A stretch of DNA of 64,000 nucleotides from Provencibacterium sp. GTDB taxonomy: Bacteria > Bacillota > Clostridia > Oscillospirales > Ruminococcaceae. The stretch covers positions 1 through 64,000 of the forward strand of contig JAAWDS010000053.1 of assembly GCA_022793895.1 (NCBI GenBank). The letters run 5' to 3'. Numbering within the stretch: the stretch's first letter is position 1; each line of letters starts with the position of its first letter. Positions 45,934 to 55,419 of this stretch are shown here, piece by piece. The notes under the pieces are model-generated. The model saw only the letters and a list, made by a program, of their open reading frames with translations. It was not told the origin of the DNA and ran no database searches. A program made the translations under genes and the position numbers.

Positions 45934-45962
45934 TGAAAAAATTCCTGACAAGAGGTATCATA
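45934..45962 (+). promoter_or_regulatory. Promoter and possible MerR operator, merR/MATE intergenic region
   Basis: TTGAAA (45934-45939), 17-base spacer, TATCAT (45957-45962) on the plus strand. The dyad CTTG ... CAAG (45933-45953) overlaps it. MerR-type sites normally have 19-base spacers; none is clear for the MATE side. Confidence 0.45.
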
Positions 45963-46009
45963 AACTATGTGGTTGCCACGCAGTCAAGAGGAGTTGGGAG
46001 GAAATGAGG

Positions 46010-46843
46010 ATGGATCATCCAAAAAGTTGGCTGACCTCTGGCGCTTTTGCCGGTTTTTGCGGCACGACCAAGGAAACCTTGCGGCACTATAAGGATATCG
46101 GTCTGTTGTCTCCGGCCCATCGGGGAGAAAACGGTTATTTTTATTATGATGTCGAACAATTTTACGATTTTTATGCGATCTCTATCCTGCGCCAGACCGG
46201 GACGCCATTGGGAGAAATTCGCCGCTGCCTGCAAGGCCAAAGCGCTGCCGCGACCTTTGCCCAACTGGAGGAGCAGCGCAAACGGCTGGAGGAGGAGCGG
46301 AAAAAGCTGGAACAGATGGATTTTATACTCTCCGGGATTCTCCGCAATTTGGAGCTTGGCATAGCCCCGGATCTGGTTCCCAGAACGGCCCGGTTTGAGA
46401 AGGAACACCTGCTGGCCCTTCCGGTGGAGGAGCTTGAGCGGCGGATGCCTTCGCCGGCGGGTGAGGATGAACGGCTGATCGCCGTGCTGGAACGCTGTCA
46501 GGAGCTATGCCGGCAATATGGAATGCAGACGGACTTTCAGTTGGGGGCTATCCATCTCTCCGGAAAAAGGGCGGAGCAGGCGACCATCAGCCATCTCTAT
46601 ACCCGCATCCGCGAAAGGGCGGACTGTCCCTATTATTGGGAGAAGCCTGCCGGAAATTATTTATATCTCTGCTGCCGGGGCCGGTGGGATATTTCGGAAG
46701 GATATGCGGCTCTGGACAGGTACCTCTGTGAGCAGGGCCTGGAAACGGCGGGGAATGTCTATGTCTGTGATTTGGCTGGGTTTGTGCTGAATGGTCTGGA
46801 AAGGAATGCGGTTTCCATGCTGGCTATCCGGCTGGTGGATTAA
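46010..46843 (+). CDS. MerR family transcriptional regulator, BmrR-like
   Basis: 277 residues from ATG 46010 (GGGAGG nine bases upstream; ATG 46004 is too close). N-terminal MerR HTH (SGAFAGFCGTTKETLRHY, DIGLLSPAHRGENGYFYYD), coiled coil (about 75-110), then a GyrI-like effector-binding domain (about 120-275). Divergent from the MATE pump, it probably activates it on drug binding. Confidence 0.9.
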   Translation: MDHPKSWLTSGAFAGFCGTTKETLRHYKDIGLLSPAHRGENGYFYYDVEQFYDFYAISILRQTGTPLGEIRRCLQGQSAAATFAQLEEQRKRLEEERKKLEQMDFILSGILRNLELGIAPDLVPRTARFEKEHLLALPVEELERRMPSPAGEDERLIAVLERCQELCRQYGMQTDFQLGAIHLSGKRAEQATISHLYTRIRERADCPYYWEKPAGNYLYLCCRGRWDISEGYAALDRYLCEQGLETAGNVYVCDLAGFVLNGLERNAVSMLAIRLVD

Positions 46844-46845
46844 AG

Positions 46846-46891
46846 CACAAGGGAGCGTTGCAAAAATTTCATTTTGCAACGCTCCCTTGTG
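46846..46891. repeat. Palindromic repeat, copy C
   Basis: CACAAGGGAGCGTTGCAAAA and its complement form a 21-bp-plus stem around ATTTC-type loop. Stem position 4 is A-T instead of C-G in the other copies, with the partner base changed to match. It lies between the convergent merR and SGNH genes. The adjoining bases 46891-46928 repeat the flank module of copy A in the opposite orientation. Confidence 0.85.
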
Positions 46892-46936
46892 AAAAAGCGG
46901 CTTTTGAGGCGAAAATTACGTCCCAAAAGCCGCTTT
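46891..46936. repeat. Flank module beside palindrome copy C
   Basis: On the minus strand it reads GGGACGTAATTTTCGC then CTCAAAAGCCGCTTTTTC, about 85-90% identical to 17304-17340. The end AAAAGCCGCTTTT also pairs with AAAAGCGGCTTTT within the module, making a second hairpin (about 46893-46936). Confidence 0.7.
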
Positions 46937-46975
46937 TATAGAAATGCGTTTTTGCCGGCGGTTTTCACGCGACCG

Positions 46976-47743
46976 TCAAGGGGCCGGATGCTCCCGGATA
47001 TAGCGGACGATCACCTTATAGGCTTCCCGGCTCATATGGAGCCCGTCTCCGGCGTCATATGCCTCGCCGAGCGCGCCGCCGGCGTCCTTAAGCGCTTCGG
47101 CCGTGTTCAGGAAGAATATCCCTTTTTCCTCGGCCAGCTCCCGGAGCTTTTGGTTGTAGCGGTCGATGGTTTCGTTCGACATATTCGGGTTTTGTTCGCT
47201 GAACACAGAGGATACCGGATAGATGGCCTGCAAGAGATAACTGCTTTGCGGCGATTGAGCCATCAGCTCGTCGATAAGCGCCTCATATTCGGTGAAATAA
47301 TCCTCCTCGGAAATAAAGTCCATCCCGTTGATTCCAAAGGAGATCATCACGCGTTTGGCTTCCCGCTCGCCCACCACGGCGGCTAGGGTGCGCTGCACGC
47401 CGTCCTCCGAATCAAACAGCTCTTTTTTGCGCGCATCCCGATGGTTCAGCCCATCCACAGCGAGCACCTGACGGCTGGGGACAAAACCGTATGTAACCAA
47501 GCCCCGTGTCCTGGAATCGCCGGTAAACAGTATTTCGGAGAGGTAACGGGAGTTATTTTCCGAGGGGGTGTCGGAACTTTGCGCGCTGCCTGAAGAGGCG
47601 CTTTCCGGAGGGGAGACAGGGGGTTCCCCACTACAGGAACGCACCAGAAGAAGGATCCCTGACAGCAATAAGATGAGCGCCGTTCCTGTAATCACAAAAA
47701 AGCGGGGACGTAGGCGATAGCGTTTCCGTTTTTTGCCCGGCAT
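46976..47743 (-). CDS. Membrane-anchored SGNH/GDSL hydrolase
   Basis: 255 residues from ATG 47743. A basic cytoplasmic tail (KKRKRYRLRPR) and one membrane helix (about 17-36) lead to a Ser/Pro-rich linker (about 40-65). Then SGNH block I FTGDSRTRG (catalytic Ser), FGINGMD (block III) and DGLHMSREAYK (Asp-His). It likely deacylates a cell-envelope glycan or polymer outside the membrane. A good promoter lies at 47778-47806. A longer upstream frame overlaps leuA and is not used. Confidence 0.88.
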   Translation of the reverse strand: MPGKKRKRYRLRPRFFVITGTALILLLSGILLLVRSCSGEPPVSPPESASSGSAQSSDTPSENNSRYLSEILFTGDSRTRGLVTYGFVPSRQVLAVDGLNHRDARKKELFDSEDGVQRTLAAVVGEREAKRVMISFGINGMDFISEEDYFTEYEALIDELMAQSPQSSYLLQAIYPVSSVFSEQNPNMSNETIDRYNQKLRELAEEKGIFFLNTAEALKDAGGALGEAYDAGDGLHMSREAYKVIVRYIREHPAP

Positions 47744-47777
47744 TTTTAGCAGCTCTTTCCTTGTAGAATTTAAGCAT

Positions 47778-47806
47778 ATTATAGCATAACCGGAAGATTT
47801 ATGCAA
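47778..47806 (-). promoter_or_regulatory. Promoter for the SGNH hydrolase
   Basis: Minus strand TTGCAT (47806-47801), 17-base spacer, TATAAT (47783-47778). Confidence 0.7.
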
Positions 47807-47888
47807 TTTTATTGGATTCCCGCAGGGCGCTGCATTTACCCCGCTTTTTGGATACAAGGCGGGACTTAGAAAAAAGTGCGGAGCGGCT

Positions 47889-49562
47889 TCAGCGCCCAGC
47901 GGCGCGCAGCAATTGGTTGATAGCGCTGGTGAGGGCAATGATGGAGGCCATAATAATATCGTCGTTCACGCCGGCGCCCCAGAAGGTTCTGCCCTCGGGG
48001 GAGCTGATCCCCACATAGGCGGCGGCTTGAGAGGTGGAACCCGTTTCAAGCGCATGCTCGGTGTATTGCAGGTCCGAATAACCGACGCCCAGTTCCTCTT
48101 TGAAGGCGTTGCTCACCGAGTCTAGGCGGCCGTTGCCCTCGCCGGAGAGGGTGCGCTCCTTACCGTCCAGCCGGATGGTGACGGCGGCACGCAGGCGGCG
48201 GTTGCTTCGGGTATAATGGCAATCCACCAGTTCGATGGGGGAGGAAACCTGGACATAATTTTGAAAGAAGATGTCCCGCACCTCTTTTGGAGACAGCTCC
48301 TTGTGCTGGTGATCGGATACGCTTTTAACGGTATAGCCGACCTGCTCGCGCATCTTCGGCGGAAGGTTGAAGCCAAATTTCTGCTCCAACAGGTATCCGA
48401 TCCCGCCCTTGCCGGATTGCGAGTTGATGCGGATCACATCCGCTTCATATTCGCGCCCGATGTCGCGGGGATCGATGGGGAGATAGGGAACGTTCCAAGG
48501 CGCATCCTCTTTCGCTCCGCGCCAGCGCATACCTTTGGCAATGGCGTCTTGGTGGGAACCGGAAAAAGCGGCAAAGACCAGCTTTCCGCTGTAGGGCTGG
48601 CGATCGCCCACGTGCATGCCGGTCGTCCGTTCATACATCCCGACAATCGAGGGCATGTTGGAGAAATCCAACTGGGGATCTACGCCGTGCGCATACAGAT
48701 TCAGCGCTAGGGTAACAATGTCGGCGTTCCCGGTGCGTTCGCCGTTGCCGAAAAGGGTGCCTTCCACCCGTTCGCCTCCTGCGAGCAGCGCCATTTCAGT
48801 ATCGGCTACCGCACAGCCGCGATCGTTGTGCGGATGCAGCGAGAGAATGACCTGCTCCCGCCGGTGCAGCCGGTCGCTGATATATTCCACCTGGTTGGCG
48901 TAGATGTGCGGCAACGAGAGCTCAACGGTGACGGGGAGATTGATAATGATCTTTTCCTCCCCCTGCGGCGCCCAGACATCCAGTACCCGGTTGCAGATTT
49001 CGAGTGCAAACTCCGGTTCGGTGCCGGTAAAGCTCTCCGGGGAATATTCGAACCGGTAGGGGACGCCTGCCTCTTCGCGGTGTTTTTTCAGCAGCTCCGC
49101 CCCGGAAACGGCGATTTCGATGATCTCCTCCTTGTTCTTTTTAAAGACCTGCTCGCGCTGTGCGGCCGAGGTGGAGTTATAGAGATGGACAATGGCATTT
49201 TTAGCGCCGCGGATAGCCTCAAAGGTTTTTTCGATGATATGGCTGCGGGACTGGGTAAGCACCTGGATGGTCACGCCGTTCGGGATGAGATCCTGTTCAA
49301 TCAGCGCGCGGCAAAATTCATATTCGGTTTCGGAGGCGGCTGGAAAGCCCACCTCAATCTCTTTGAAGCCGATGCCCACGAGAAACTGAAAGAAATCGAG
49401 CTTGTCCTCCAGCCCCATCGGGATGACCAGCGCCTGGTTGCCGTCGCGCAGATCCACGCTGCACCAGGTGGGCGCATGATCGATATATTCCTTTTGCGTC
49501 CAGCGCATGGCACAGACGGGCGGGGTGAAATAGCTGCGCGCATATTTTTGAATATTTTTCAT
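47889..49562 (-). CDS. leuA: 2-isopropylmalate synthase
   Basis: 557 residues. HMGL-like barrel (CSVDLRDGNQAL; VGFPAASETEYEF; LHPHNDRGCAVADTE; GTLFGNGERTGNADIV) and a C-terminal LeuA dimerisation/allosteric domain (about 430-555). The length and motifs place it in the group II, actinobacterial/yeast-like LeuA type. It catalyses the first committed step of leucine synthesis. Controlled by a Leu T-box upstream. No leuCDB follow. Confidence 0.95.
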   Translation of the reverse strand: MKNIQKYARSYFTPPVCAMRWTQKEYIDHAPTWCSVDLRDGNQALVIPMGLEDKLDFFQFLVGIGFKEIEVGFPAASETEYEFCRALIEQDLIPNGVTIQVLTQSRSHIIEKTFEAIRGAKNAIVHLYNSTSAAQREQVFKKNKEEIIEIAVSGAELLKKHREEAGVPYRFEYSPESFTGTEPEFALEICNRVLDVWAPQGEEKIIINLPVTVELSLPHIYANQVEYISDRLHRREQVILSLHPHNDRGCAVADTEMALLAGGERVEGTLFGNGERTGNADIVTLALNLYAHGVDPQLDFSNMPSIVGMYERTTGMHVGDRQPYSGKLVFAAFSGSHQDAIAKGMRWRGAKEDAPWNVPYLPIDPRDIGREYEADVIRINSQSGKGGIGYLLEQKFGFNLPPKMREQVGYTVKSVSDHQHKELSPKEVRDIFFQNYVQVSSPIELVDCHYTRSNRRLRAAVTIRLDGKERTLSGEGNGRLDSVSNAFKEELGVGYSDLQYTEHALETGSTSQAAAYVGISSPEGRTFWGAGVNDDIIMASIIALTSAINQLLRAAGR

Positions 49563-49617
49563 CGGAACAACTCTCCTTTTATCGGTTTTCCCGTGGCCCG
49601 CGGCCCTCTGCGGTCAA

Positions 49618-49915
49618 CAAAAAAGCCCTTCGTCTCCAATTTCTTAGAGACGAAGGGCCGTCCTTCGCGGTACCACTCTAATTCGCAGCTATCTGCTGCG
49701 CGCTCTTCCGGACACGGGCTCCTCATTTGAAAGCCTTATATCCTCCCACTATAACGGATGGGCCCCGTCCGCTCCTACTCCGGTTCTGACGTTTCAGGCG
49801 GCTACTCCGAGGCGAGTTCAGGCCGCTTGCCGCGCTGCTTTGCACCAAACAGCAGCTCTCTGCCTGCGGAAAGGGGGCCTTACTGTTCCTCTTCAACGTA
49901 TTTCTCCCATGTATG
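49618..49915 (-). promoter_or_regulatory. T-box leader for leuA, predicted leucine-specific
   Basis: The T-box sequence AGAGTGGTACCGCG is at 49679-49666 on the minus strand, followed by a 12-13 bp terminator (GCCCTTCGTCTC / GAGACGAAGGGC, 49658-49625) and a run of T. Stem I has the apical TGTTTGGTGCAAAG motif and a specifier loop at GAACTC (49819-49814), giving CTC, a Leu codon. Uncharged tRNA-Leu should stabilise the antiterminator and turn on leuA. Confidence 0.93.
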
Positions 49916-49920
49916 CTCCT

Positions 49921-49949
49921 ATCATACCCACCGGAAAAGGATTTGTCAA
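49921..49949 (-). promoter_or_regulatory. Promoter of the leuA T-box transcript
   Basis: Minus strand TTGACA (49949-49944), 17-base spacer, TATGAT (49926-49921). Confidence 0.8.
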
Positions 49950-50016
49950 GCCGTCTGCTCCCATTTTTTAAAAATGGACGGGAAAGGAAGGGGCTGAACG
50001 TGTCCTGCCTTCCCGG

Positions 50017-51384
50017 CTATTCCTCCTCGCCGTCCCCGTCCGAATCCTCTGCGCTTTCCTCCGGGGTTTCCTCCGGGGTTTCCTCAAAGGCGCTGGACTC
50101 CTCGTTATCGGAGGAAGCCGGAGCGCTGGAGGCTTGCTCTGCGTTTTGGGAGGAATTGACGTTCGCGGCGGTGATAGCCAGCTCCAGCGCCTTTTTTAGC
50201 TGCGGATCGGTTTCCAAGGCAAACTGAACGTTTTCAGCCGTTTTCTTATCGGTGGCGCTGATGAGGTCGGCCTGCTCCTTTGTTACCTTTACTTCAAAGT
50301 CCGGTTTCACGCCCACGCCGTCGAAATTCGGGCTGGTGGGCGGATTGTACTTAGCTACTGTGACGCTGATGGCCGATCCGTCGTTGAGCTGTAGGAACTG
50401 CTGCATCGTACCTTTTCCAAGGGTGGTAAGGCCGACAAGCTGGGCCTCTACCTTATCCTTGAGCGCCTGGGCGAAGAGCTCGGCGGCGCTGGCCGTTTTT
50501 TCATTAGTAATGACCACCATCGGCAGGTTGATATAGGCAGGATCAGAGGTGGCGAGCACCTCGGTGGATCCATCCTTATAGGTCGCAGAAACGATTGTGC
50601 CCTGGGGCAGCAGCTTATCTAAAATGCGGGTGACAGGCTCAGTTTTCCCGCCCTGGTTGCCGCGCACGTCGAACACCAGCGCAAGCGCCCCTTCGCTGAC
50701 CAGCCGGTCCACGCTGCGGCTGAACTGATCGGCCGTATTATCGCCGAACTCGACAATCTGCATATAGCCGATCTGCTCCGGAGTCAGGCTGGAGTAGACG
50801 GAGGGCTTTTCTACGTCGCGCCGCGTGAGGGGGTAAGCGGTGTCTGCGTTGTCACGCCGGATCACCAGATCAATTTTGGTACCCGCTTCTCCGAAGATAG
50901 TCTCCATCATCTCCTCTGCGTTGTCGGCAGAGACGTCGGTTTCATCGATCTTAACGATCAGATCCCCGGCGGCGATGCCGGCTGCCAAGGCAGGAGAATC
51001 GGGATAAACTTCGGTGACAAGGATATAACCACTGTCATCCAGCTCGGTGACAATGCCGACTCCTACCGATTTAGAAACTCCGCTTTGGGTCAGGCGGGTG
51101 TATTCCTCCACCGTGTAATAACGGGCGTATGGGTCGCCTAGACCGGCGATATAGCCTTGGGCAATGCTGTCGTTGAGCTTGTCCTCGTTAATGGAGCCAA
51201 AAAAGTTCTGGCGCGCCCATTTATCAATTTCTGCGAGTTTGGAATAGGTGGATTCCCGTTCCTTGATGTTGAGAATGGTGTTGTTAAAGGTTTGGCGGGA
51301 ATAGACCATTGTGATAGAGAAGGTAGCGGCGGCAACGATAGCCAGCAGAGCGATGGCGGCTCCCAGCGAGATCTTTTTATTCAT
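50017..51384 (-). CDS. S41 C-terminal processing protease (CtpA-like)
   Basis: 455 residues from ATG 51384. N-terminal membrane helix (about 6-25), PDZ domain (about 100-185: VTEVYPDSPALAAGIAAGDLIVKIDE), and S41 core with the catalytic Ser in NEKTASAAE and Lys further on (TLGKGTMQ). The C-terminal ~45 residues are an acidic low-complexity tail of Glu, Ser and Pro. It is a surface protease with a Ser-Lys dyad. Upstream in-frame ATG at 51468 lacks a signal. Confidence 0.93.
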   Translation of the reverse strand: MNKKISLGAAIALLAIVAAATFSITMVYSRQTFNNTILNIKERESTYSKLAEIDKWARQNFFGSINEDKLNDSIAQGYIAGLGDPYARYYTVEEYTRLTQSGVSKSVGVGIVTELDDSGYILVTEVYPDSPALAAGIAAGDLIVKIDETDVSADNAEEMMETIFGEAGTKIDLVIRRDNADTAYPLTRRDVEKPSVYSSLTPEQIGYMQIVEFGDNTADQFSRSVDRLVSEGALALVFDVRGNQGGKTEPVTRILDKLLPQGTIVSATYKDGSTEVLATSDPAYINLPMVVITNEKTASAAELFAQALKDKVEAQLVGLTTLGKGTMQQFLQLNDGSAISVTVAKYNPPTSPNFDGVGVKPDFEVKVTKEQADLISATDKKTAENVQFALETDPQLKKALELAITAANVNSSQNAEQASSAPASSDNEESSAFEETPEETPEESAEDSDGDGEEE

Positions 51385-51438
51385 AGGTTTTCCCCTTTTT
51401 ACAGTCGTTTGAACATCCTTCTGGTTAAAAACAGAATT

Positions 51439-51468
51439 ATTATAGCATATTCTTTCCGGTTTCTGCAA
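51439..51468 (-). promoter_or_regulatory. Promoter for the S41 protease
   Basis: Minus strand TTGCAG (51468-51463), 18-base spacer, TATAAT (51444-51439). Confidence 0.6.
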
Positions 51469-51596
51469 GCCGGGGGTGTATCTTTTATGACTTCTTCTGC
51501 AAACCAGAAATCGTTTTTTAGATGTCTCCTTGGAAAAATGGCTTTCTGAAAGGCAGAGGCTTTTTGCCGTTTATTCTCCTGCTCCCTGCAAATGCA

Positions 51597-51640
51597 AAAG
51601 CGCCTGCAAGCCGCCGGAATGGCGCGGTTGCAGGCGCTTT
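51597..51640 (-). terminator. Terminator after the ABC importer operon
   Basis: AAAGCGCCTGCAA and TTGCAGGCGCTTT pair perfectly around an internal helix; TTTT follows on the minus strand. It lies 41 bp after the last permease stop. Confidence 0.8.
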
Positions 51641-51680
51641 CTTGAGGCAAGAAGAACCTGGTTCTCCCTGTTTGGGGCTT

Positions 51681-52565
51681 TTAGCCCTTAATGGCTCCGA
51701 CCATGACCCCTTTGACAAAATATTTCTGTAGGAAGGGGTAGACGCACAAAATGGGGAAGGTTGCGACAACGATCAGCGCATACTTGATAAGCTCGGCCAT
51801 CTGCGCCATCTCGTCGGTATCAATACCGCCCATCATATCTCCGCTGGCCTGGGTAGCCAGCAGGATATTACGCAGCACCAGTTGTAACGGAAACTTATCT
51901 CTGGTCTGTAGATAGATGGATGCGTTAAACCAAGCGTTCCAGTGCCCAACTCCATAATAGAGCACCATAACCATCAGAGTGGGAATGGCCAGCGGAAGCA
52001 TGATTTTAAACAAAATGGTGAAATGGCTGGCTCCATCCAGCCGGCCGGATTCTACGAGACTATCCGGTATCGACTGGAAAGCGGTTTTCATGATGATGAG
52101 GTTGGTGGTGTTGATTGCCGTTGGGATTATCAGCGACCAGAGGGAATCAAACAGACCAAGATCGCGGATATTCAAATAGGTCGGCACCAATCCCCCGTTG
52201 AAATACATGGTGAAAATGATGAGAAAGGTAATCGGCGTTTTAAAAAAGACGTTTTTCAGTGAAAGAAAGTAAGCGCCCATCACCGTCAGCGTAAGGTTAA
52301 AGCAGAGCCCCACCAGCAGGATAAACAGCGTATTCAGATAGCCTTTGCCAATCATCGGGTTATCGAGCACCGTTTTATAGGCCGAGAGGGTGTAGGGGGG
52401 CAGCGGCTTTATCAGCGCCTGGGTGTTCAGCGAAAGCTCCACAGGGTTGCTGATGGAAGCTATCAGCACATAGTAAATCGGGTAAGCTGTTACCAGGATG
52501 AGCGCTAACATAATCAGAACATTGAAAACGCTGAATATCCGGTAGCCGGTTGATTTATCCTCCAC
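51681..52565 (-). CDS. Carbohydrate ABC transporter permease (LplC/YtcP-like)
   Basis: 294 residues, six hydrophobic segments. The EAA-like loop SLVESGRLDGASHFTILFKIMLPL (about 185-208) contacts an ATPase. Start GTG 52565 behind AAGGAG. It is the second permease of a CUT1-like polysaccharide/oligosaccharide importer. No ATPase gene lies here; such systems usually share an MsmK-type ATPase encoded elsewhere. Confidence 0.92.
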   Translation of the reverse strand: MEDKSTGYRIFSVFNVLIMLALILVTAYPIYYVLIASISNPVELSLNTQALIKPLPPYTLSAYKTVLDNPMIGKGYLNTLFILLVGLCFNLTLTVMGAYFLSLKNVFFKTPITFLIIFTMYFNGGLVPTYLNIRDLGLFDSLWSLIIPTAINTTNLIIMKTAFQSIPDSLVESGRLDGASHFTILFKIMLPLAIPTLMVMVLYYGVGHWNAWFNASIYLQTRDKFPLQLVLRNILLATQASGDMMGGIDTDEMAQMAELIKYALIVVATFPILCVYPFLQKYFVKGVMVGAIKG

Positions 52566-52581
52566 CTAATTCCTCTCCTTT

Positions 52582-53535
52582 CTACCACAGGCTCACTTCG
52601 CTGGCCTTGCGGCTAATGCGGTTAAACAAAATGATGAGCAGGAAATTCACAATCGAGTTGAAGAGCCCGACCGCCGCGCTATAGCTCCACTGAAATTCAT
52701 TGAGGCCCTTGCGATAAACAAAGCTGGAGATAACGTCCGCCGTTTCATAAATCGAAGGGTTATACAGCAGAATGATCTTCTCAAACCCGACGTTCATCAC
52801 GCTGCCCAGCCGGAGCAGCAGCATGATGATAATCGTGCCGGAAATTCCAGGGAGGGTGACATACAACGTCTGCTTCCAGCGGCCCGCCCCGTCGATGCGG
52901 GCCGCTTCATACAGCTCTTGATCAATGCCGGTCAGTGCCGCCAGATAGATGATAGCGCCCCAGCCGATCTCCTGCCAAATACCGGAGAGCACATAGATAG
53001 GAACAAAATACTGCTGCTGGGAGAGCAGCGAAACGCGCTCCTGTCCAAAAAAGGGCATTAAGGCGGTGAGAAAACCAGTGTTTGAGGTGAACATGTTGAC
53101 CATGGAACAAACAACGACCAGCGAGATGAAATGAGGCATGTAGGAAATCGTCTGCGTAATACGCTTAAAGCGCTCGCTTTTGATCTCGTTGAGTAACAGC
53201 GCCAGCAGAATGGGAGCAGGGAAGCCGAAAAGGATACTCGTCAGGCTGATTATAATGGTGTTGCGCAGGATACGCAAGAAGTAGTAGGATCCAAAAAAGC
53301 TGACAAAGTGCTCCATGCCGAAGTTGGCCGCCCACTCGCTGCCTAAAATTCCCCTGGCTGGGCTGTAGTTTTTAAAAGCGATAATCATGCCATACATTGG
53401 TTTATAGGCAAAAAGCAGGTAGAAGAGAACGACCGGGATAATCAGCAGATAGGCATCTCGGTTCATTTTCAGATCTCGGAAGATGATCTCCTTCATCCCG
53501 TTTTGCCCCTTTGCGGGCTTGGTTTTCACAGACAT
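52582..53535 (-). CDS. Carbohydrate ABC transporter permease (LplB-like)
   Basis: 317 residues, six hydrophobic segments. EAA motif QELYEAARIDGAGRWKQTLYVTLPG (about 205-229). The N-terminus (RDAYLLIIPVVLFYLLFAYKPMYGMIIAFKNYSP) is the LplB pattern. AAAAGGAGG before the ATG. It is 16 bp from the downstream permease. Confidence 0.93.
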   Translation of the reverse strand: MSVKTKPAKGQNGMKEIIFRDLKMNRDAYLLIIPVVLFYLLFAYKPMYGMIIAFKNYSPARGILGSEWAANFGMEHFVSFFGSYYFLRILRNTIIISLTSILFGFPAPILLALLLNEIKSERFKRITQTISYMPHFISLVVVCSMVNMFTSNTGFLTALMPFFGQERVSLLSQQQYFVPIYVLSGIWQEIGWGAIIYLAALTGIDQELYEAARIDGAGRWKQTLYVTLPGISGTIIIMLLLRLGSVMNVGFEKIILLYNPSIYETADVISSFVYRKGLNEFQWSYSAAVGLFNSIVNFLLIILFNRISRKASEVSLW

Positions 53536-53562
53536 ATCTGCCGCCTCCTTTTTAAAGGCTGC

Positions 53563-55236
53563 TTATCTGGCGTTGAATTCATCCAGAGCCATCTGCTGCA
53601 ACTCAATCGCGCGCTCGATGTTCATGCTCTGAAGCGTGGCCATATAAACGCTGTCAAAATTATCCAAAGACTCCTGACCGGTGATAAAGCGCAGGGTCAT
53701 TTCAGAGGTGTAGGTGTTGATATCTGAAATAAGCGCGGAGTATTCGTTGGAAAATTCATCTGCAACCGAAACGAGCGGCATTTTGTACTCCTTAGCCGTG
53801 CTGTTGGTCCAGCGCTTGAGCGTTTCCTTCTGCTGCGGGAACGGAGAATACTGAATGATGTAGAGCGGATCCTGAAGCATGCCGTCGCCCGACCAAGAAC
53901 GGGTGTACTGCGCCAGAGCATACTGCATATTGAGTCCATCCGGATTTTTGGTGATAAGTTCGGTGTAGGTGGGGGTGCCGTTCTCCATCGTGTAGCTGAC
54001 GCCTTCGATACCGAAGTTATAAAGAAGGTGGCCCTGCTCGGTGTAAGGGAAGTTGAGGAACTTGGCGGCCAGCTCCTGATCCTTGCAGGAGGAGGTGATA
54101 ACGTTGAAATAGCCGTTGACGGGGTTGCTGTAATGGGTGGTGAGCGGAACGTCGCCCTTGTTGGCAACCAGCGGTCCAAAACCGACGACATTGAAGGTCG
54201 GATCCTTTTCCGACATCGTCTGCAAGTAACCACCAACGCCGCCGTTCAAGCGCCCGATGGTGATACCCGACTGGCCGTTCATGATGTTGCTGGACTGAAC
54301 GCTGTCTTCAATGGTTGCGAAGTTCTGATCGAGCAGCCCCTCGCTGTACAGGCTGTTGAGCCAAGCGAGAACATCCTTAAACTCTGCCTGATAGAAGCCG
54401 TTATAAACCTTGCCGTCGTGCTGATAGAAGCCGACTGTGGGCAGGCCGAAGGGGGAGGTCAGGCAACTGCCGCCCGTGGTGCCAAGACCGAAAGAATTGA
54501 GCTGGGTGAGAGTAAAGGAGAAGGGAACGGTTGCGCCCTTCTTATCACGAAATTCACGAAGAACATTAGCAACCTCTTCCGGGGTTTCGGGGGTCTCAAG
54601 GCCCAAGTCATCCAGCCAGTCCTGACGGATAATCAGGCCGGCGCTGGTCAGGAGCTCATCGCCGTTGCGGATCATCGGCGCGCCGATGATTTCGCCGGCA
54701 GGGGTGATGCAGGATTTGCGGTAAAGCTCATTTCCATCGAAAACAGCCTGCAAATCGGGCATATATTCCATCAGATCGTTAACGGGAACGATAACGTTAT
54801 CCTTAATTGCCTTGACAGGACCGCCCGCATAGTCGGTGAAGAAGGGGTAGCAGGCGATAATATCAGGATAATCGCCTGAAGCAAACAGCAGGTTCATGCC
54901 GTCCTTACCGGCGGGATGCTTGTATTCCAGGTCCAGGCCGGTCTGCTTCATCAGCTCCTCGGCAAAAGGGGTGTCGCCGAGCGTTGCAGCGTTTGCAGTT
55001 ACCTGTGCCTCCTCAGTCATGGCGATCGTCAGCTTGCCGCCGCCCGGAATCGGATAAACGACACCCTGCGCTTCTTCCGACGCTCCGGAAGAAGCGGATT
55101 CGCTGCTGGCCGCAGAAGATGTAGAGGCGCCTGTAGAGGAGCTGGACGAGGCGCTGCCATTGCCGGAGCCGCAGGCCGTGAGGGAAGCAGCGGCCAGAAG
55201 AGCCATGAAGATAGGCGAGGCTTTTCCAAATTTCAT
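53563..55236 (-). CDS. Extracellular solute-binding lipoprotein of the ABC importer
   Basis: 557 residues. Lipoprotein signal with lipobox LTAC (Cys22), a Ser/Ala-rich linker (about 24-58), then a family 1 carbohydrate-binding protein fold of the LipO type (PDLQAVFDGNELYRK; ASGLDLEY-like patterns; NPVNGYFNVITSSCKDQELAAKFLNF). It captures an oligosaccharide outside and delivers it to the permeases. First gene of the operon, promoter at 55356-55385. Confidence 0.94.
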   Translation of the reverse strand: MKFGKASPIFMALLAAASLTACGSGNGSASSSSSTGASTSSAASSESASSGASEEAQGVVYPIPGGGKLTIAMTEEAQVTANAATLGDTPFAEELMKQTGLDLEYKHPAGKDGMNLLFASGDYPDIIACYPFFTDYAGGPVKAIKDNVIVPVNDLMEYMPDLQAVFDGNELYRKSCITPAGEIIGAPMIRNGDELLTSAGLIIRQDWLDDLGLETPETPEEVANVLREFRDKKGATVPFSFTLTQLNSFGLGTTGGSCLTSPFGLPTVGFYQHDGKVYNGFYQAEFKDVLAWLNSLYSEGLLDQNFATIEDSVQSSNIMNGQSGITIGRLNGGVGGYLQTMSEKDPTFNVVGFGPLVANKGDVPLTTHYSNPVNGYFNVITSSCKDQELAAKFLNFPYTEQGHLLYNFGIEGVSYTMENGTPTYTELITKNPDGLNMQYALAQYTRSWSGDGMLQDPLYIIQYSPFPQQKETLKRWTNSTAKEYKMPLVSVADEFSNEYSALISDINTYTSEMTLRFITGQESLDNFDSVYMATLQSMNIERAIELQQMALDEFNAR

Positions 55237-55355
55237 GAAGAGTTCCTCCTTGCTTAAAATGAAAATCTAAAAACTTTTCTGATTCATTCCGCCGCTTTTT
55301 TGCTCTAATGACCTGATAAGCTGCTTCAGCGGACCACATAAAAAGTTTTATCGCT

Positions 55356-55385
55356 ATCATAATCTAAAACTTGCGGCTTCTGCAA
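55356..55385 (-). promoter_or_regulatory. Promoter for the solute-binding protein operon
   Basis: Minus strand TTGCAG (55385-55380), 18-base spacer, TATGAT (55361-55356). Confidence 0.55.
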
Positions 55386-55419
55386 GGGACATAAGCCTTT
55401 TTAAGAATAAATTGTGTCT

